Assembly: GCA_020636495.1 (NCBI GenBank)
Contig: JACJXQ010000008.1
Location: 1 to 64,000 of the forward strand
Reading direction: 5' to 3'
DNA: 64,000 nucleotides
Source: Chitinophagales bacterium
GTDB lineage: Bacteria; Bacteroidota; Bacteroidia; Chitinophagales; Chitinophagaceae
Numbering within the stretch: position 1 is the first letter of the stretch; each line of letters starts with the position of its first letter. The notes under the pieces were generated by a model, which had not been told where the DNA came from, made no database searches, and worked only from the letters and a program-made list of their open reading frames with translations. The position numbers and the translations under genes are program-made. Positions 25,114 to 34,053 of the stretch are shown in pieces.

Positions 25114-26970
25114 ATGAGACCTGCATTACGCTTAGTTACTATAATACTGATAACCATTGCACCCTTTGTATGTGGCGCGCAATCGTACCTGAACAAAGGT
25201 GTATCTGTAAAAGCAAAACAAAAACCCCTTGGCGAAGTGCTGGACATCATCGGCAAGCAAGGGGGATTTTTCTTTTCGTACAACAGCAATATCGTTCCCG
25301 CCGATAGCCTGATCGATATTGACGTCTGGAACAAGACGGTAAAACAAACCCTTGATGTTATTTTCAAAGGCAGGTTCGAATATAAAGTAACCGGTAGTCA
25401 CGTTATCATTCAATACCCTTCGCAGGGACAATACTGGTATGTAAGCGGCTATATAACAGACGAGCTGACCGGGCAACGTGTGCGTGATGTGAGTGTGTTT
25501 GAGACCAACCAGTTGGTAGCCTGTATGACAAACGACCAGGGTTACTTCAAACTCAGGCTGAAAGAGAGGACACCAACTACCTCCATCGCTGTCAGCAAAT
25601 CATTATATCGCGACACCTTCGTCAATGTCATGCCCGGTGTAGACCAGGAAGTTAAGGTGAGTATCAGCCCGAAAAACATTGAGCTGAACGACGTGGTCAT
25701 CAGTAGTAAAGACAACTTTGTAGAAGGCACATGGTTCGGCAAGTTTTTCCTTTCGTCCAAACAAAGGATGCAGAGCCTGAACCTGAACAAGTTTTTTGTT
25801 GAAATGCCTGTCCAGGGTTCTATAGTACCGGGGTTGAGTTCTCAGGGCAAAATGGCCTCGCAGATGATCAACAGCTTATCCTTCAATCTTGTGGGTGGTT
25901 ACACTGCCGGTGTAGAAGGTGTTGAGATAGGTGGCATATTCAACATCAACAAAAAGGATGTAAAATATGTGCAGATGGCGGGTGTACTCAACATGGTAGG
26001 CGGCGACATGAAAGGCGTACAGGCAGCGTGTATCGTTAATACAGTACTGGATACGGCAGTAGGTATACAAATGGCGGGCATTGGCAACGTAGTGCGCAAA
26101 TCGGTGACCGGTGTTCAAAGCGCGGGTATATACAATCTTGCCGTTGGCCGTGTTAGGGGCACACAATTGGCGGGCATTCTCAATACGGCCATAGATAGTT
26201 TCACCGGGCTGCAGGGTGCAGGCATTCTCAACTCGAGTATACAAAAATATACCGGTGTGCAAATGGCCGGTGTGCTGAATGGCGCAATACAGGATGTAAC
26301 TGGCTTGCAGGCAGCAGGTATAGTGAATGTCTGTGTGAAAGATGTAAAAGGTGCACAGTTGGCGGGTAATGTCAATGTATGTATCGGCACTATGCGCGGC
26401 ATACAGGCAGCTAGCCTGGTCAACTATGCCACGCGCGTAAAAGGGGTGCAGTTAGGCCTCGTTAATATCGCCGACAGTTCATCGGGCGCAGCAATAGGGC
26501 TGTTCAGTTTTGTACTGAAAGGCTATCACAAATTCACCATCGCCACCAACGAGTCGATGCCTTATACCATGTCCGTAAAAACAGGTACCAAATGGCTGCA
26601 CAATGTCTACACAGTAGGTTGCAATTTCGACGATAGGAATAAAAAGTACATGATAGGTATGGGCTTTGGCAGTGAGTTGCCGTTGAGCAAAAGGTTCACC
26701 ATCAATCCCGAACTGACGGGGCACGGTATATACTTAGGTAGCTGGGAAGAACTCAACTCTATGGTCAGGCTGCAGGCGAATGTCAATGTACATTTCGGCA
26801 AGTATGTTTCTTTATATGCAGGCCCTTCATTTGTCATGTACTGGGACAACAAACAACCCAAAGTAGATGGATTTGCCACTGAGGTATTGCCTGCAGGGTA
26901 TAAAAAGAATAACTACAGCACCGGTCTCAGCAGCTGGATAGGCTGGCAGGCGGGTATCACAGTTTTTTAA
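25114..26970 (+). CDS. STN + CarboxypepD domain protein with 16-residue surface repeats
   Basis: The 618-residue secreted protein combines four parts. A signal peptide (1-23) is followed by an STN (secretin/TonB short N-terminal) domain at about 24-100 (KAKQKPLGEVLDIIGKQGGF). A carboxypeptidase-like domain (about 108-200, ending IELNDVVISSK) comes next. Residues about 267-455 hold some twelve repeats, ten of exactly 16 residues with consensus [VIL]Q-x-AG-[IV]-x-N-x7-G. A C-terminal barrel-like region (about 470-618) ends it. The repeats resemble the LA_2272-type surface repeats known from Leptospira and Bacteroidota. An STN domain normally sits on TonB receptors and signals to FecR. Here no plug domain follows. 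It is 13 bases after the fecR gene. I infer a surface sensor. Confidence 0.75.
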   Translation: MRPALRLVTIILITIAPFVCGAQSYLNKGVSVKAKQKPLGEVLDIIGKQGGFFFSYNSNIVPADSLIDIDVWNKTVKQTLDVIFKGRFEYKVTGSHVIIQYPSQGQYWYVSGYITDELTGQRVRDVSVFETNQLVACMTNDQGYFKLRLKERTPTTSIAVSKSLYRDTFVNVMPGVDQEVKVSISPKNIELNDVVISSKDNFVEGTWFGKFFLSSKQRMQSLNLNKFFVEMPVQGSIVPGLSSQGKMASQMINSLSFNLVGGYTAGVEGVEIGGIFNINKKDVKYVQMAGVLNMVGGDMKGVQAACIVNTVLDTAVGIQMAGIGNVVRKSVTGVQSAGIYNLAVGRVRGTQLAGILNTAIDSFTGLQGAGILNSSIQKYTGVQMAGVLNGAIQDVTGLQAAGIVNVCVKDVKGAQLAGNVNVCIGTMRGIQAASLVNYATRVKGVQLGLVNIADSSSGAAIGLFSFVLKGYHKFTIATNESMPYTMSVKTGTKWLHNVYTVGCNFDDRNKKYMIGMGFGSELPLSKRFTINPELTGHGIYLGSWEELNSMVRLQANVNVHFGKYVSLYAGPSFVMYWDNKQPKVDGFATEVLPAGYKKNNYSTGLSSWIGWQAGITVF

Positions 26971-27027
26971 ACGATCCGCATAGGGGTATACAGCCCCGTG
27001 GGTGTCATTATTTCAAATAGCAAAACA

Positions 27028-28200
27028 ATGACATTAAGATCTTTAACAGCAATCGCATTATTACTTTCAGCTACCGGGTTGCATGCGCAGGAAGGAGGCA
27101 AGATAAAAGAAAGTAACGCTCATATTGGTTTTATCTACCCGCTCAGTACCAACTGGGTAGATGCAATCAACTATAAGAACAGGTTCTCTCTTCATGCCAT
27201 AGCCGGGGTTTCTGCAGGAGAAGAAGGCTTTTGCGCATCAGGCACCGCCAATATCATCAGGTATGACGGCAATGGAGCGGTACTGGCAGGCTCCTGCAAT
27301 GTGATACTGGATAACGCCAAAGGTTTCCAGGCAGCAGGTTTCGCCAACTTTATTAAAAACGAAGCTATCGGTATGCAGGCCGCAGGGTTTGCCAATATCA
27401 CTGGTCGTGGCCGTGGTTTGCAGGCCGGTGGATTCGCCAACATCAATACAGGTAAATACCGCGGTGTTCAGCTTGGTGGTTTCATGAACCTGTCTAAAAA
27501 GATAGAAGGTTTCCAGGCAGCAGGATTTCTGAACGTTGCTGATAAAGTAACGGGCACACAGGCAGCAGGGTTTGGCAATGTTGCAGGCGATGTGAATGGT
27601 GTACAGCTATCAGGCTATTTCAACAAAGCCGGAAATGTGCACTCACAGGCATCGGGTTTCCTCAATATCGCGAAGAATGTAAAAGGCGTGCAGGTATCAG
27701 GCTTTATGAATATCGCTGATAGTTGCGATTTCCCTATCGGTCTGATTAACATCAGCAGGAAAGGTGAGAAATTTCTGGGTGTAACATTTGACGACTACTA
27801 TACAACCATGGTTACATTCCGATCAGGTGGTAAATACCTGTATGGCATTGTAGGTGCGGGCGCCAACTTCAGTTATGCAGACCCTGTTTATGCTCTTGAA
27901 GCAGGTATGGGTGGACACATTCCTGTGGCTAAGCATTTCCGCTTTAACCTTGAATTGTCGACTATCTCTTTGTCCGACTTCTGGAACTCTGTGCAGGTGG
28001 ATAATTCATTCAGGGTGATGCCTGCACTGAAGTTGGGTGAAAGACTCGAGATATTTGCAGGCCCGGTATTCCATTACACATTCTCAGACGACCTGCAATA
28101 TTTCAACGCCAGAACCAACTACCTGTGGAGCAGATCGCAACCCGGCTACTACCAGAGTATGCACATAGGAGGCCTGGCAGGTTTGCATTTCGACATATAG
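27028..28200 (+). CDS. Surface-repeat outer membrane protein (15/16-residue repeats)
   Basis: The 390-residue protein has a signal peptide (MTLRSLTAIALLLSATGLHA, then Q). A region at about residues 95-235 holds roughly nine 15- or 16-residue repeats of the form [FLV]Q-[AL]-[AG]-GF-x-N-x6-7-G, for example TQAAGFGNVAGDVNG. A barrel-like C-terminal half follows, ending in an aromatic residue region (HIGGLAGLHFDI). It is clearly related to the repeat and C-terminal parts of the preceding STN protein but lacks its STN and CarboxypepD domains. An in-frame GTG/ATG further upstream is not needed because the signal peptide begins at 27028. The two may interact or form alternative surface structures, which is a guess. 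Confidence 0.7.
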   Translation: MTLRSLTAIALLLSATGLHAQEGGKIKESNAHIGFIYPLSTNWVDAINYKNRFSLHAIAGVSAGEEGFCASGTANIIRYDGNGAVLAGSCNVILDNAKGFQAAGFANFIKNEAIGMQAAGFANITGRGRGLQAGGFANINTGKYRGVQLGGFMNLSKKIEGFQAAGFLNVADKVTGTQAAGFGNVAGDVNGVQLSGYFNKAGNVHSQASGFLNIAKNVKGVQVSGFMNIADSCDFPIGLINISRKGEKFLGVTFDDYYTTMVTFRSGGKYLYGIVGAGANFSYADPVYALEAGMGGHIPVAKHFRFNLELSTISLSDFWNSVQVDNSFRVMPALKLGERLEIFAGPVFHYTFSDDLQYFNARTNYLWSRSQPGYYQSMHIGGLAGLHFDI

Positions 28201-28284
28201 GGTAACACTAAATAGTCAACGCTCATACTGTTCATCAATACATGACAGGTAGCACCGCTTTGCCTGTATAAAAAACCAGAGATC

Positions 28285-30675
28285 ATGTTCAGAAAATTCA
28301 TCTTATCAACACTGATACTATCCGGCATATATACAAACTATGTATCGGCTCAAGATAAAGAAACAACAGTAGTCAAAGCCTTTACACAGAAGGTACGCGG
28401 CCGTGTGCTGGATGCGGAATCCAACCAGCCGCTTGCAGGTGTGGTAGTCATCACAAAATCGAACAACCAGCTTAACGGCATGACCGATGGTGACGGCTAT
28501 TACACGATACAGAATGTACCCATAGGCAGGCAATCATTCCTGTTTCAGTATGCAGGTTATGAGCCAGCCACCATACACGAAGTAATGGTAACATCAGGCA
28601 AAGAGCTGGAGCTGAACATTTCACTTACAGAACGCCTGCATCAACTGGACGAAGTGACCATAACTGCTACCAACAAAGACGGTAAGGCTGAAAATGAATT
28701 CGCGACCATCAGTGCACGTTCTATTTCTGTTGAAGAGACCAAACGTTATGCTGCAGCCTTTTCAGATCCTGCGCGGATGGCGCAGAACTTTATGGGCGTA
28801 TCCAATGGCGGCGATATGTTCAATGGAATTATCGTTCGTGGTAACTCTCCCAAAAACGTTCTTTGGCGGCTGGAGGGAATAGAGATACCGAACCCCAATC
28901 ACTTCAGCTCGCTGGGTACTACAGGAGGCGCAATAAGTATGCTGAATGCAAATGTGCTGGGTGTTTCAGATTTCTATACCGGAGCCTTCCCGGCAGAGAT
29001 GGGTAATGCATTGTCAGGCGTTTTTGACATGAAGTTCCGTAACGGGAATACTGAAAAACATGAACATACTTTTCAGCTGAGCGCATTAGGTACAGAGCTG
29101 GCCAGCGAAGGCCCGTTTAAAAAAGGTGGCAGATCTTCTTACCTGTTCAACTATCGCTACTCTACCCTTGCGCTGCTGGATAATATTGTAAGCTTTGGCG
29201 GTGTACTACCTAAGTACCAGGATGCATCCCTGAAACTCAACTTTCCTACAGAGAAAGCTGGTACATTCTCAGTATGGGCACTGGGTGGGTACAACAGCGC
29301 TTATAAAGACCCGGACAAAGACAGCACATTGTGGACCGACGACAACCCTAATTTTGTACTGAAGGGAGATAATATGATGGGAGTTGCCGGTATCAACCAC
29401 GTGTATTTCACGGGAAAGAATTCTTATATCAAAACTATCATATCAAGCTCATACGAAAGCAATAAAGAACTGGTAGATACACTTAACCCTACGCAGGATT
29501 ACCGCCCCATTCATGTAAGCGATGAATCATTCATCAACAACACCTACAAGCTATCCATACTCTACAACACAAAACTAAACAGTAAGAATACAGTTCGTTT
29601 CGGAGCAATAGCGCAACAACTGGCTTACAGACTGGACAACAACTTTTATGACGAAAGCCAGGACGTATGGAAATCTGTACTGAAAGGAGACGGGTCCACA
29701 CAATTTTACCAGGCTTACGCGCAATGGAAACATCGTATGTCTGAGCACATGACCCTGACAGGTGGCGTACATGGTTCTTACTATGCACTCAATGGCAAAT
29801 ACAGTATTGAGCCAAGGGTAGCCGCTGTTTACACTTCAGGCAAAAACACATGGTCTGTTGCTACGGGGCTGCACAGCAAGCCGGAACACATCTCTACCTA
29901 CCTGTTCCAGAACAACCAACAAGGACAGGCTGCCACCTACCCTAATAAGAACCTCGACCTGCTGAAAGCATATCACGCCATTGCGGGATATGAAAGGCTA
30001 CTACCATTAAAAATGCGATTCAAAACAGAAGTGTACTACCAGTACCTGTATGACATACCGGTAGAAAAAAACAGCAATTCCGGTTTCTCCATCATCAACG
30101 CAATGGATATATACTCGCTGTACAACACCAACCAATTGGTAAGTACAGGCACAGGGCAAAACTATGGTATTGACATGAGCATCGAGCGCCCGTTTGCAGA
30201 CAACTACTACCTGCTGGCAACGGCATCCCTATTCAAGTCTACCTATACCGACTATTATGGCGATGTGTACAACACAACCTTCAACCGTGGTTACCAGTTG
30301 AACATTGTAGGAGGTAAAGAATTTGTAGTGGACAGGAAAGGCAGAAAGATACTTGGCCTGAATGGTAAGGTGTTATACAGTGGCGGGATGAGACAATCAC
30401 CTATTGACATCAGCACATCAAGACAAACAGGGGAAACGGTTTATATACCCAAACAATACTTCACCGACCAGGTGCCTGCATACTATCGTTTTGACCTGGG
30501 TGTGTATTACAAGATCAACAGGAAACGCGTAACCCATAGTATACAATTAGATATACAGAACGTAACCAACAGGGCTAATTTCTATTACTCTTATTACGAC
30601 AATAAAGCCGGGGCCGTCAAAACTGTTAACCAGCTGGGCATATTCCCTAACATCGCCTACCGCATAGATTTTTAA
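28285..30675 (+). CDS. TonB-dependent receptor with CarboxypepD domain (no STN)
   Basis: The 796-residue outer membrane receptor has a signal peptide (1-22), a carboxypeptidase-like regulatory domain (about 35-125, ending LDEVTITATNKDG), a plug (about 130-260, with GIIVRGNSPKNVLWRLEGIE and IPNPNHF), and a large barrel. It lacks an STN domain, so it cannot itself be the usual FecR-linked transducer. It is last in the sigma/anti-sigma/repeat gene series and is followed by a terminator. It is closely related in architecture and motifs to the receptor at 56188, which stands alone. The transported compound is unknown. The plug type differs from SusC, and no SusD follows. Confidence 0.9.
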   Translation: MFRKFILSTLILSGIYTNYVSAQDKETTVVKAFTQKVRGRVLDAESNQPLAGVVVITKSNNQLNGMTDGDGYYTIQNVPIGRQSFLFQYAGYEPATIHEVMVTSGKELELNISLTERLHQLDEVTITATNKDGKAENEFATISARSISVEETKRYAAAFSDPARMAQNFMGVSNGGDMFNGIIVRGNSPKNVLWRLEGIEIPNPNHFSSLGTTGGAISMLNANVLGVSDFYTGAFPAEMGNALSGVFDMKFRNGNTEKHEHTFQLSALGTELASEGPFKKGGRSSYLFNYRYSTLALLDNIVSFGGVLPKYQDASLKLNFPTEKAGTFSVWALGGYNSAYKDPDKDSTLWTDDNPNFVLKGDNMMGVAGINHVYFTGKNSYIKTIISSSYESNKELVDTLNPTQDYRPIHVSDESFINNTYKLSILYNTKLNSKNTVRFGAIAQQLAYRLDNNFYDESQDVWKSVLKGDGSTQFYQAYAQWKHRMSEHMTLTGGVHGSYYALNGKYSIEPRVAAVYTSGKNTWSVATGLHSKPEHISTYLFQNNQQGQAATYPNKNLDLLKAYHAIAGYERLLPLKMRFKTEVYYQYLYDIPVEKNSNSGFSIINAMDIYSLYNTNQLVSTGTGQNYGIDMSIERPFADNYYLLATASLFKSTYTDYYGDVYNTTFNRGYQLNIVGGKEFVVDRKGRKILGLNGKVLYSGGMRQSPIDISTSRQTGETVYIPKQYFTDQVPAYYRFDLGVYYKINRKRVTHSIQLDIQNVTNRANFYYSYYDNKAGAVKTVNQLGIFPNIAYRIDF

Positions 30676-30704
30676 GCATTCACGCAAGCAGACCATGCAT
30701 AGAT

Positions 30705-30735
30705 GCCGCGCCGTATTCTTACCGTGCGGCTTTTT
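30705..30735 (+). terminator. Intrinsic terminator after the receptor gene
   Basis: An imperfect 11-bp stem (30705-30715 with 30720-30730; one mismatch and one G-U) is followed by TTTTT. It closes the sigma/anti-sigma operon. Confidence 0.75.
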
Positions 30736-30790
30736 AAAGCTTTACTTTACGATTAGCAATATCGGCAAACTCTTATTAATACATTAGCAA

Positions 30791-30798
30791 TATTTTTG
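30791..30798 (+). promoter_or_regulatory. TAnnTTTG -7 element of the AraC gene
   Basis: TATTTTTG lies only 8 bases before the ATG at 30807, implying a leaderless or near-leaderless mRNA. Confidence 0.5.
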
Positions 30799-30806
30799 CC
30801 CCTGAA

Positions 30807-31631
30807 ATGATAAAGGAACTACTGGCATATATCAGTCACAGACTTGATGAAGAGATAAAACTGGAAGAGATGTCTCGTCTTACGGGTTACTCTCCGTTTC
30901 ACCTGCACAGGGTAATAAAACAAGAACTGGGCATGACCATAGGCGCCTTCATCAAACAACAGCGTATAGAAACTGCGGCACAGTTGCTGGTACTCACAGA
31001 TACCCCGATAGCTGAAATAAAATACCTGGTAGGTTACACCAACGACAGTAGCTTCTCAAAAGCATTCAGTAGTATCATGAATGTATCACCCCGGAATTTT
31101 CGAGCAAATAATATTCTGAAAAAAGAAGCAAATGGATTATCCGTCAACTATCTGTCTCTCAGCTACGATATACAACAACTGCTAAAACAGGAGGCAATAA
31201 TCTTTCCTTGCATAGGCGACTATTTTGATAAAAGTATCTACAAAGTTTGGAAAGATGTTGAGGATTACCTGGATCATGAACAACTGAACAAAAAAGACTT
31301 TGACTACTATGGCATTTTGCATAACTGTCAGAATGTAACCCCCGGTCCGTCCAGGTATGACGCAGCCATTGTGCCCAAAAACAAAAAGGCCTTACAGGGT
31401 AAAAAGTATTTCAGGAGTACTATACCGGGAGGAAAATTTGCTCGTTACAAATTCTGTTGCCCGGTTGACAAGTATAAAGAATACACCTTACTGGTAAACA
31501 AACACATGAATGAAGAAGCATGCCTGAAACACGGAACAGGAATTTCTTATTTCAGGTTTAGCTCACTGCCCAACCACGAAGATCCTGATAATTTACTCAT
31601 AGAATGGTTCCTTCCCGTAAAACAATATTGA
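30807..31631 (+). CDS. AraC family regulator with GyrI-like effector domain
   Basis: The 274-residue regulator has an N-terminal AraC-type double helix-turn-helix (residues 1-100, with LEEMSRLTGYSPFHLHRVIK and EIKYLVGYTNDSSFSKAF). The C-terminal GyrI-like small-molecule-binding domain (about 120-274) contains FRSTIPGGKFARYKF and ends IEWFLPVKQ. This order is that of SoxS/Rob-like and multidrug-responsive regulators, where the effector domain senses drugs or metabolites. It is immediately upstream of the hemerythrin gene but separated by its own promoter. Its target genes are not predictable. Confidence 0.85.
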   Translation: MIKELLAYISHRLDEEIKLEEMSRLTGYSPFHLHRVIKQELGMTIGAFIKQQRIETAAQLLVLTDTPIAEIKYLVGYTNDSSFSKAFSSIMNVSPRNFRANNILKKEANGLSVNYLSLSYDIQQLLKQEAIIFPCIGDYFDKSIYKVWKDVEDYLDHEQLNKKDFDYYGILHNCQNVTPGPSRYDAAIVPKNKKALQGKKYFRSTIPGGKFARYKFCCPVDKYKEYTLLVNKHMNEEACLKHGTGISYFRFSSLPNHEDPDNLLIEWFLPVKQY

Positions 31632-31679
31632 ATTAAAAACTTGTCGTTTTTATTCAATGCCGGCATATATCACTCATTT

Positions 31680-31687
31680 TACTTTTG
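31680..31687 (+). promoter_or_regulatory. TAnnTTTG -7 element of the hemerythrin gene
   Basis: TACTTTTG lies 17 bases before the ATG at 31705, which supports this start over an upstream in-frame ATG at 31657 that would overlap the promoter. Confidence 0.5.
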
Positions 31688-31704
31688 CACAAAAAATATA
31701 TAAA

Positions 31705-32394
31705 ATGAAACAGAATCGTAACAACGTTTTCAACCTCATACACAAAGGCCTGCGTGGCTTGTTGTATGACACTGCTATGCGCATACAGCGCGAAGATTTC
31801 AGCACCAATACTGCTACTGAAACAATTGAACAAGTGAACCTTGTCCTTAATTTGTTTGATGAACATGCACATCATGAAGACAAGTATCTTTTACCATTGG
31901 TACAAAAACATAATGCCGCTCTTGTGCAGGGTTTTGAAAAAGACCATGTTGTTGACCATGAATTATCTGAAAAACTAAGGGCACTGACAAAAAGCTGGAC
32001 TGAAGCAAAAACTGCGGATGAGAAACTGGAAACCGGCCGCAACATCTTTATGGCTTTCAATGAGTTCATTGCTTTTAACCTGTACCATATGAACAATGAG
32101 GAAGGTATACTGCTGTTTACATTATGGAAACATTATACAGATGAAGAATTACATGAAGCAGAAGTAGCTATTGTGACCAGTATACCAATAGATATCCTGA
32201 TGATAGAAAGTACCTGGATGATGCGCAGCCTGAATGACGCAGAAATAACCGGCTGGTTAACAGGCGTTAAGCTGCATGCGCCCGGAGAGGCATTTGACGC
32301 ATACAAACAACTGGCTATTAGTGAATTATCAGCAGAAAGGTGGCTGGCTATCTCTGCAGCTATTGAAAATGTTGCTTCTGCCGTAACAGTCTGA
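31705..32394 (+). CDS. Hemerythrin domain-containing protein
   Basis: The 229-residue cytoplasmic protein has an N-terminal hemerythrin-type four-helix bundle (about residues 1-140). Candidate di-iron ligands are visible as NLIHKGLRGLLYD, FDEHAHHEDKYLLP, KDHVVDHELSEKL and LYHMNNEEGILL. The C-terminal ninety residues (IPIDILMIESTWMMRSL onward) form an extension of unknown role found in Bacteroidota homologues. Such proteins bind oxygen, nitric oxide or iron and often act in nitrosative stress or Fe-S repair. It lies between two AraC regulators and upstream of a cytochrome c gene. Function is inferred from the fold only. Confidence 0.8.
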   Translation: MKQNRNNVFNLIHKGLRGLLYDTAMRIQREDFSTNTATETIEQVNLVLNLFDEHAHHEDKYLLPLVQKHNAALVQGFEKDHVVDHELSEKLRALTKSWTEAKTADEKLETGRNIFMAFNEFIAFNLYHMNNEEGILLFTLWKHYTDEELHEAEVAIVTSIPIDILMIESTWMMRSLNDAEITGWLTGVKLHAPGEAFDAYKQLAISELSAERWLAISAAIENVASAVTV

Positions 32395-32434
32395 TTATGT
32401 CGGATTTTTTCAATCACTTGTGAAAATATCATGA

Positions 32435-32442
32435 TACTTTTG
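32435..32442 (+). promoter_or_regulatory. TAnnTTTG -7 element of the second AraC gene
   Basis: TACTTTTG lies 47 bases before the ATG at 32490. TTG at 32418-32420 is 14 bases upstream, too close for a standard -33. Confidence 0.4.
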
Positions 32443-32489
32443 CAAATCATATTTGAATTGGCCGCTTACAAACGTTCAAAACACAGCAT

Positions 32490-33326
32490 ATGATCATCTC
32501 TTATAGGGAATATAAACCATCTACCGACCTGCAACCATATGTCGAAAGCTATTGGTACCAGGAATTTGACGGTAACAATGACGAGGAATCGCCATTGCAG
32601 GTTTGCCTGCCGTTGGGCATGGCCCAGATCATTATTAACCTGGAAGGAGATAAATGCCTGGTGGGTACAGACGGGAACGTTCAATACTTGCCGGAGATAT
32701 TTGTTGTAGGCCTTTATACCGATAAGGTAATATGGAAAACCAAAGGGCATTCTACCTACTTTGGCATATGTCTTAAACCGGAAAGTATAGAGCGTTTGTT
32801 CAAAGCGCCGGTGTCTACCATGTTCAATGGATATGCAGAGCTGAGTTGTTTCCTGGATAAAAGCATACACTCATTTACAGATAGTTTGTTTGGTGCGGCG
32901 GATGTGTACAAACTCATAGACGCGTCTGAGCAGTTCCTGCGATCAAGACTGAGCCTCAACTATTCTACTAAACCTTATCTTGCTGCAGCAACTGACATCA
33001 TTCGCAACAGTAAGGGACAAATAAGTGTAGACCAGCTATGCAAAACACTCTATGTCAGCGAAAGGCAACTGCAACGAAGCTTTAAAGAAGTATATGGTAC
33101 AGGACCTAAAACCTATACGCGTATCATTCGTTTCAGACACGCATATGAATACGCACAGCAAGTAAAGAACGATAACCTGTCCTGGTTAGATATATCACAT
33201 AGTTTCGGGTATGCAGACCAGGCGCACTTCATTCGTGATTTTAAACAATTCACAGGTACTATCCCTTCAAGCATAGTAGCCGAAGGGAATCAGTTCTACC
33301 AACTCAGCAATATTACAGACCAATAA
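32490..33326 (+). CDS. AraC family transcriptional regulator (DUF6597-like N-terminus)
   Basis: The 278-residue regulator has an N-terminal beta-rich sensing domain (about 1-150, beginning YREYKPSTDLQPYVESYWYQ) and a C-terminal AraC helix-turn-helix pair (about 175-270, with VDQLCKTLYVSERQLQRSFK and SHSFGYADQAHFIRDFKQFT). Regulators of this kind often control a neighbouring gene. The next gene downstream on the same strand encodes a lipoprotein cytochrome c, which is a plausible target. The hemerythrin gene upstream is the other candidate. The inducer is unknown. Confidence 0.85.
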   Translation: MIISYREYKPSTDLQPYVESYWYQEFDGNNDEESPLQVCLPLGMAQIIINLEGDKCLVGTDGNVQYLPEIFVVGLYTDKVIWKTKGHSTYFGICLKPESIERLFKAPVSTMFNGYAELSCFLDKSIHSFTDSLFGAADVYKLIDASEQFLRSRLSLNYSTKPYLAAATDIIRNSKGQISVDQLCKTLYVSERQLQRSFKEVYGTGPKTYTRIIRFRHAYEYAQQVKNDNLSWLDISHSFGYADQAHFIRDFKQFTGTIPSSIVAEGNQFYQLSNITDQ

Positions 33327-33400
33327 TGAGCTATTGTCTTAAAAGGCTATTACAATAAGAATATTTTATTAACAACAATAAAACGACAATAAATTAAATT

Positions 33401-33982
33401 ATGAAAAATATAGTTTATGTAGTATTACTTGCGCTACCGGTTGCACTCATCGGCTGCGCTGGCAGTAATAAAGAAAAGCAACCTTACGATAAAGACCTGG
33501 AAGCACAGGTAAGTAAGATACATCGCGGCGAGTACCTTGTAACCATAGCCGGATGTGGTGACTGCCATACGCCTAAGGTCATGACAGCACAAGGGCCACA
33601 ACCCGACATGGAGAGGTACCTGTCCGGTTACAACGCCAATAACCCGTTGGGTGAATATGACACTACACTGGCGCAAAGTGGCCGTTGGGCACTCTTTAGT
33701 GGAGAGATGACTGCCGCGGCCGGCCCGTGGGGGGTATCTTTTGCCGCCAATCTGACGCCCGATGGTACCGGTTTAGGAAACTGGAGCCTGGAAAACTTCC
33801 GAACGGCTCTGAGAAAAGGTAAATACAAAGGAATAGAAAGCTCAAGGCCCCTGTTACCGCCTATGCCATGGCAAAACTATGCACAGTTTTCAGACCAGGA
33901 CATCGAAGCGATATTTGAATACCTGAAAAGTATTAAGCCTGTTGAGAACCTGGTGCCGCAGGCCATTGCCCCTAAAATGTAA
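33401..33982 (+). CDS. Lipoprotein c-type cytochrome
   Basis: The 193-residue protein has a lipoprotein signal (VALIGC, Cys at residue 19) and a single haem-binding motif CGDCH at about residues 52-56. A likely distal Met ligand lies in LPPMPWQNY, followed by the closing helix FSDQDIEAIFEYLKSIK typical of class I cytochromes c. It resembles the small cytochromes annotated as c-type cytochrome or diheme-like proteins in Bacteroidota, with one CxxCH only. It should be an electron carrier anchored at the periplasmic face of a membrane. A terminator follows at 34021. Confidence 0.85.
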   Translation: MKNIVYVVLLALPVALIGCAGSNKEKQPYDKDLEAQVSKIHRGEYLVTIAGCGDCHTPKVMTAQGPQPDMERYLSGYNANNPLGEYDTTLAQSGRWALFSGEMTAAAGPWGVSFAANLTPDGTGLGNWSLENFRTALRKGKYKGIESSRPLLPPMPWQNYAQFSDQDIEAIFEYLKSIKPVENLVPQAIAPKM

Positions 33983-34020
33983 TACCTTCCATGTAAGACA
34001 GACATATTAACATGTATTTA

Positions 34021-34053
34021 GCCGTACAGCATTCCTGCGGTGCGGCTTTTTTT
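34021..34053 (+). terminator. Intrinsic terminator after cytochrome c
   Basis: GCCGTAC and GTGCGGC pair (one G-U) around a 12-base loop, followed by a T-run. It lies between the convergent cytochrome and PAS-kinase genes. Confidence 0.75.

Noticed and set aside
25969..26470. 48-bp periodicity as a CRISPR array
   Set aside because: The units are coding throughout, vary at third codon positions, and have no invariant repeat with unique spacers.
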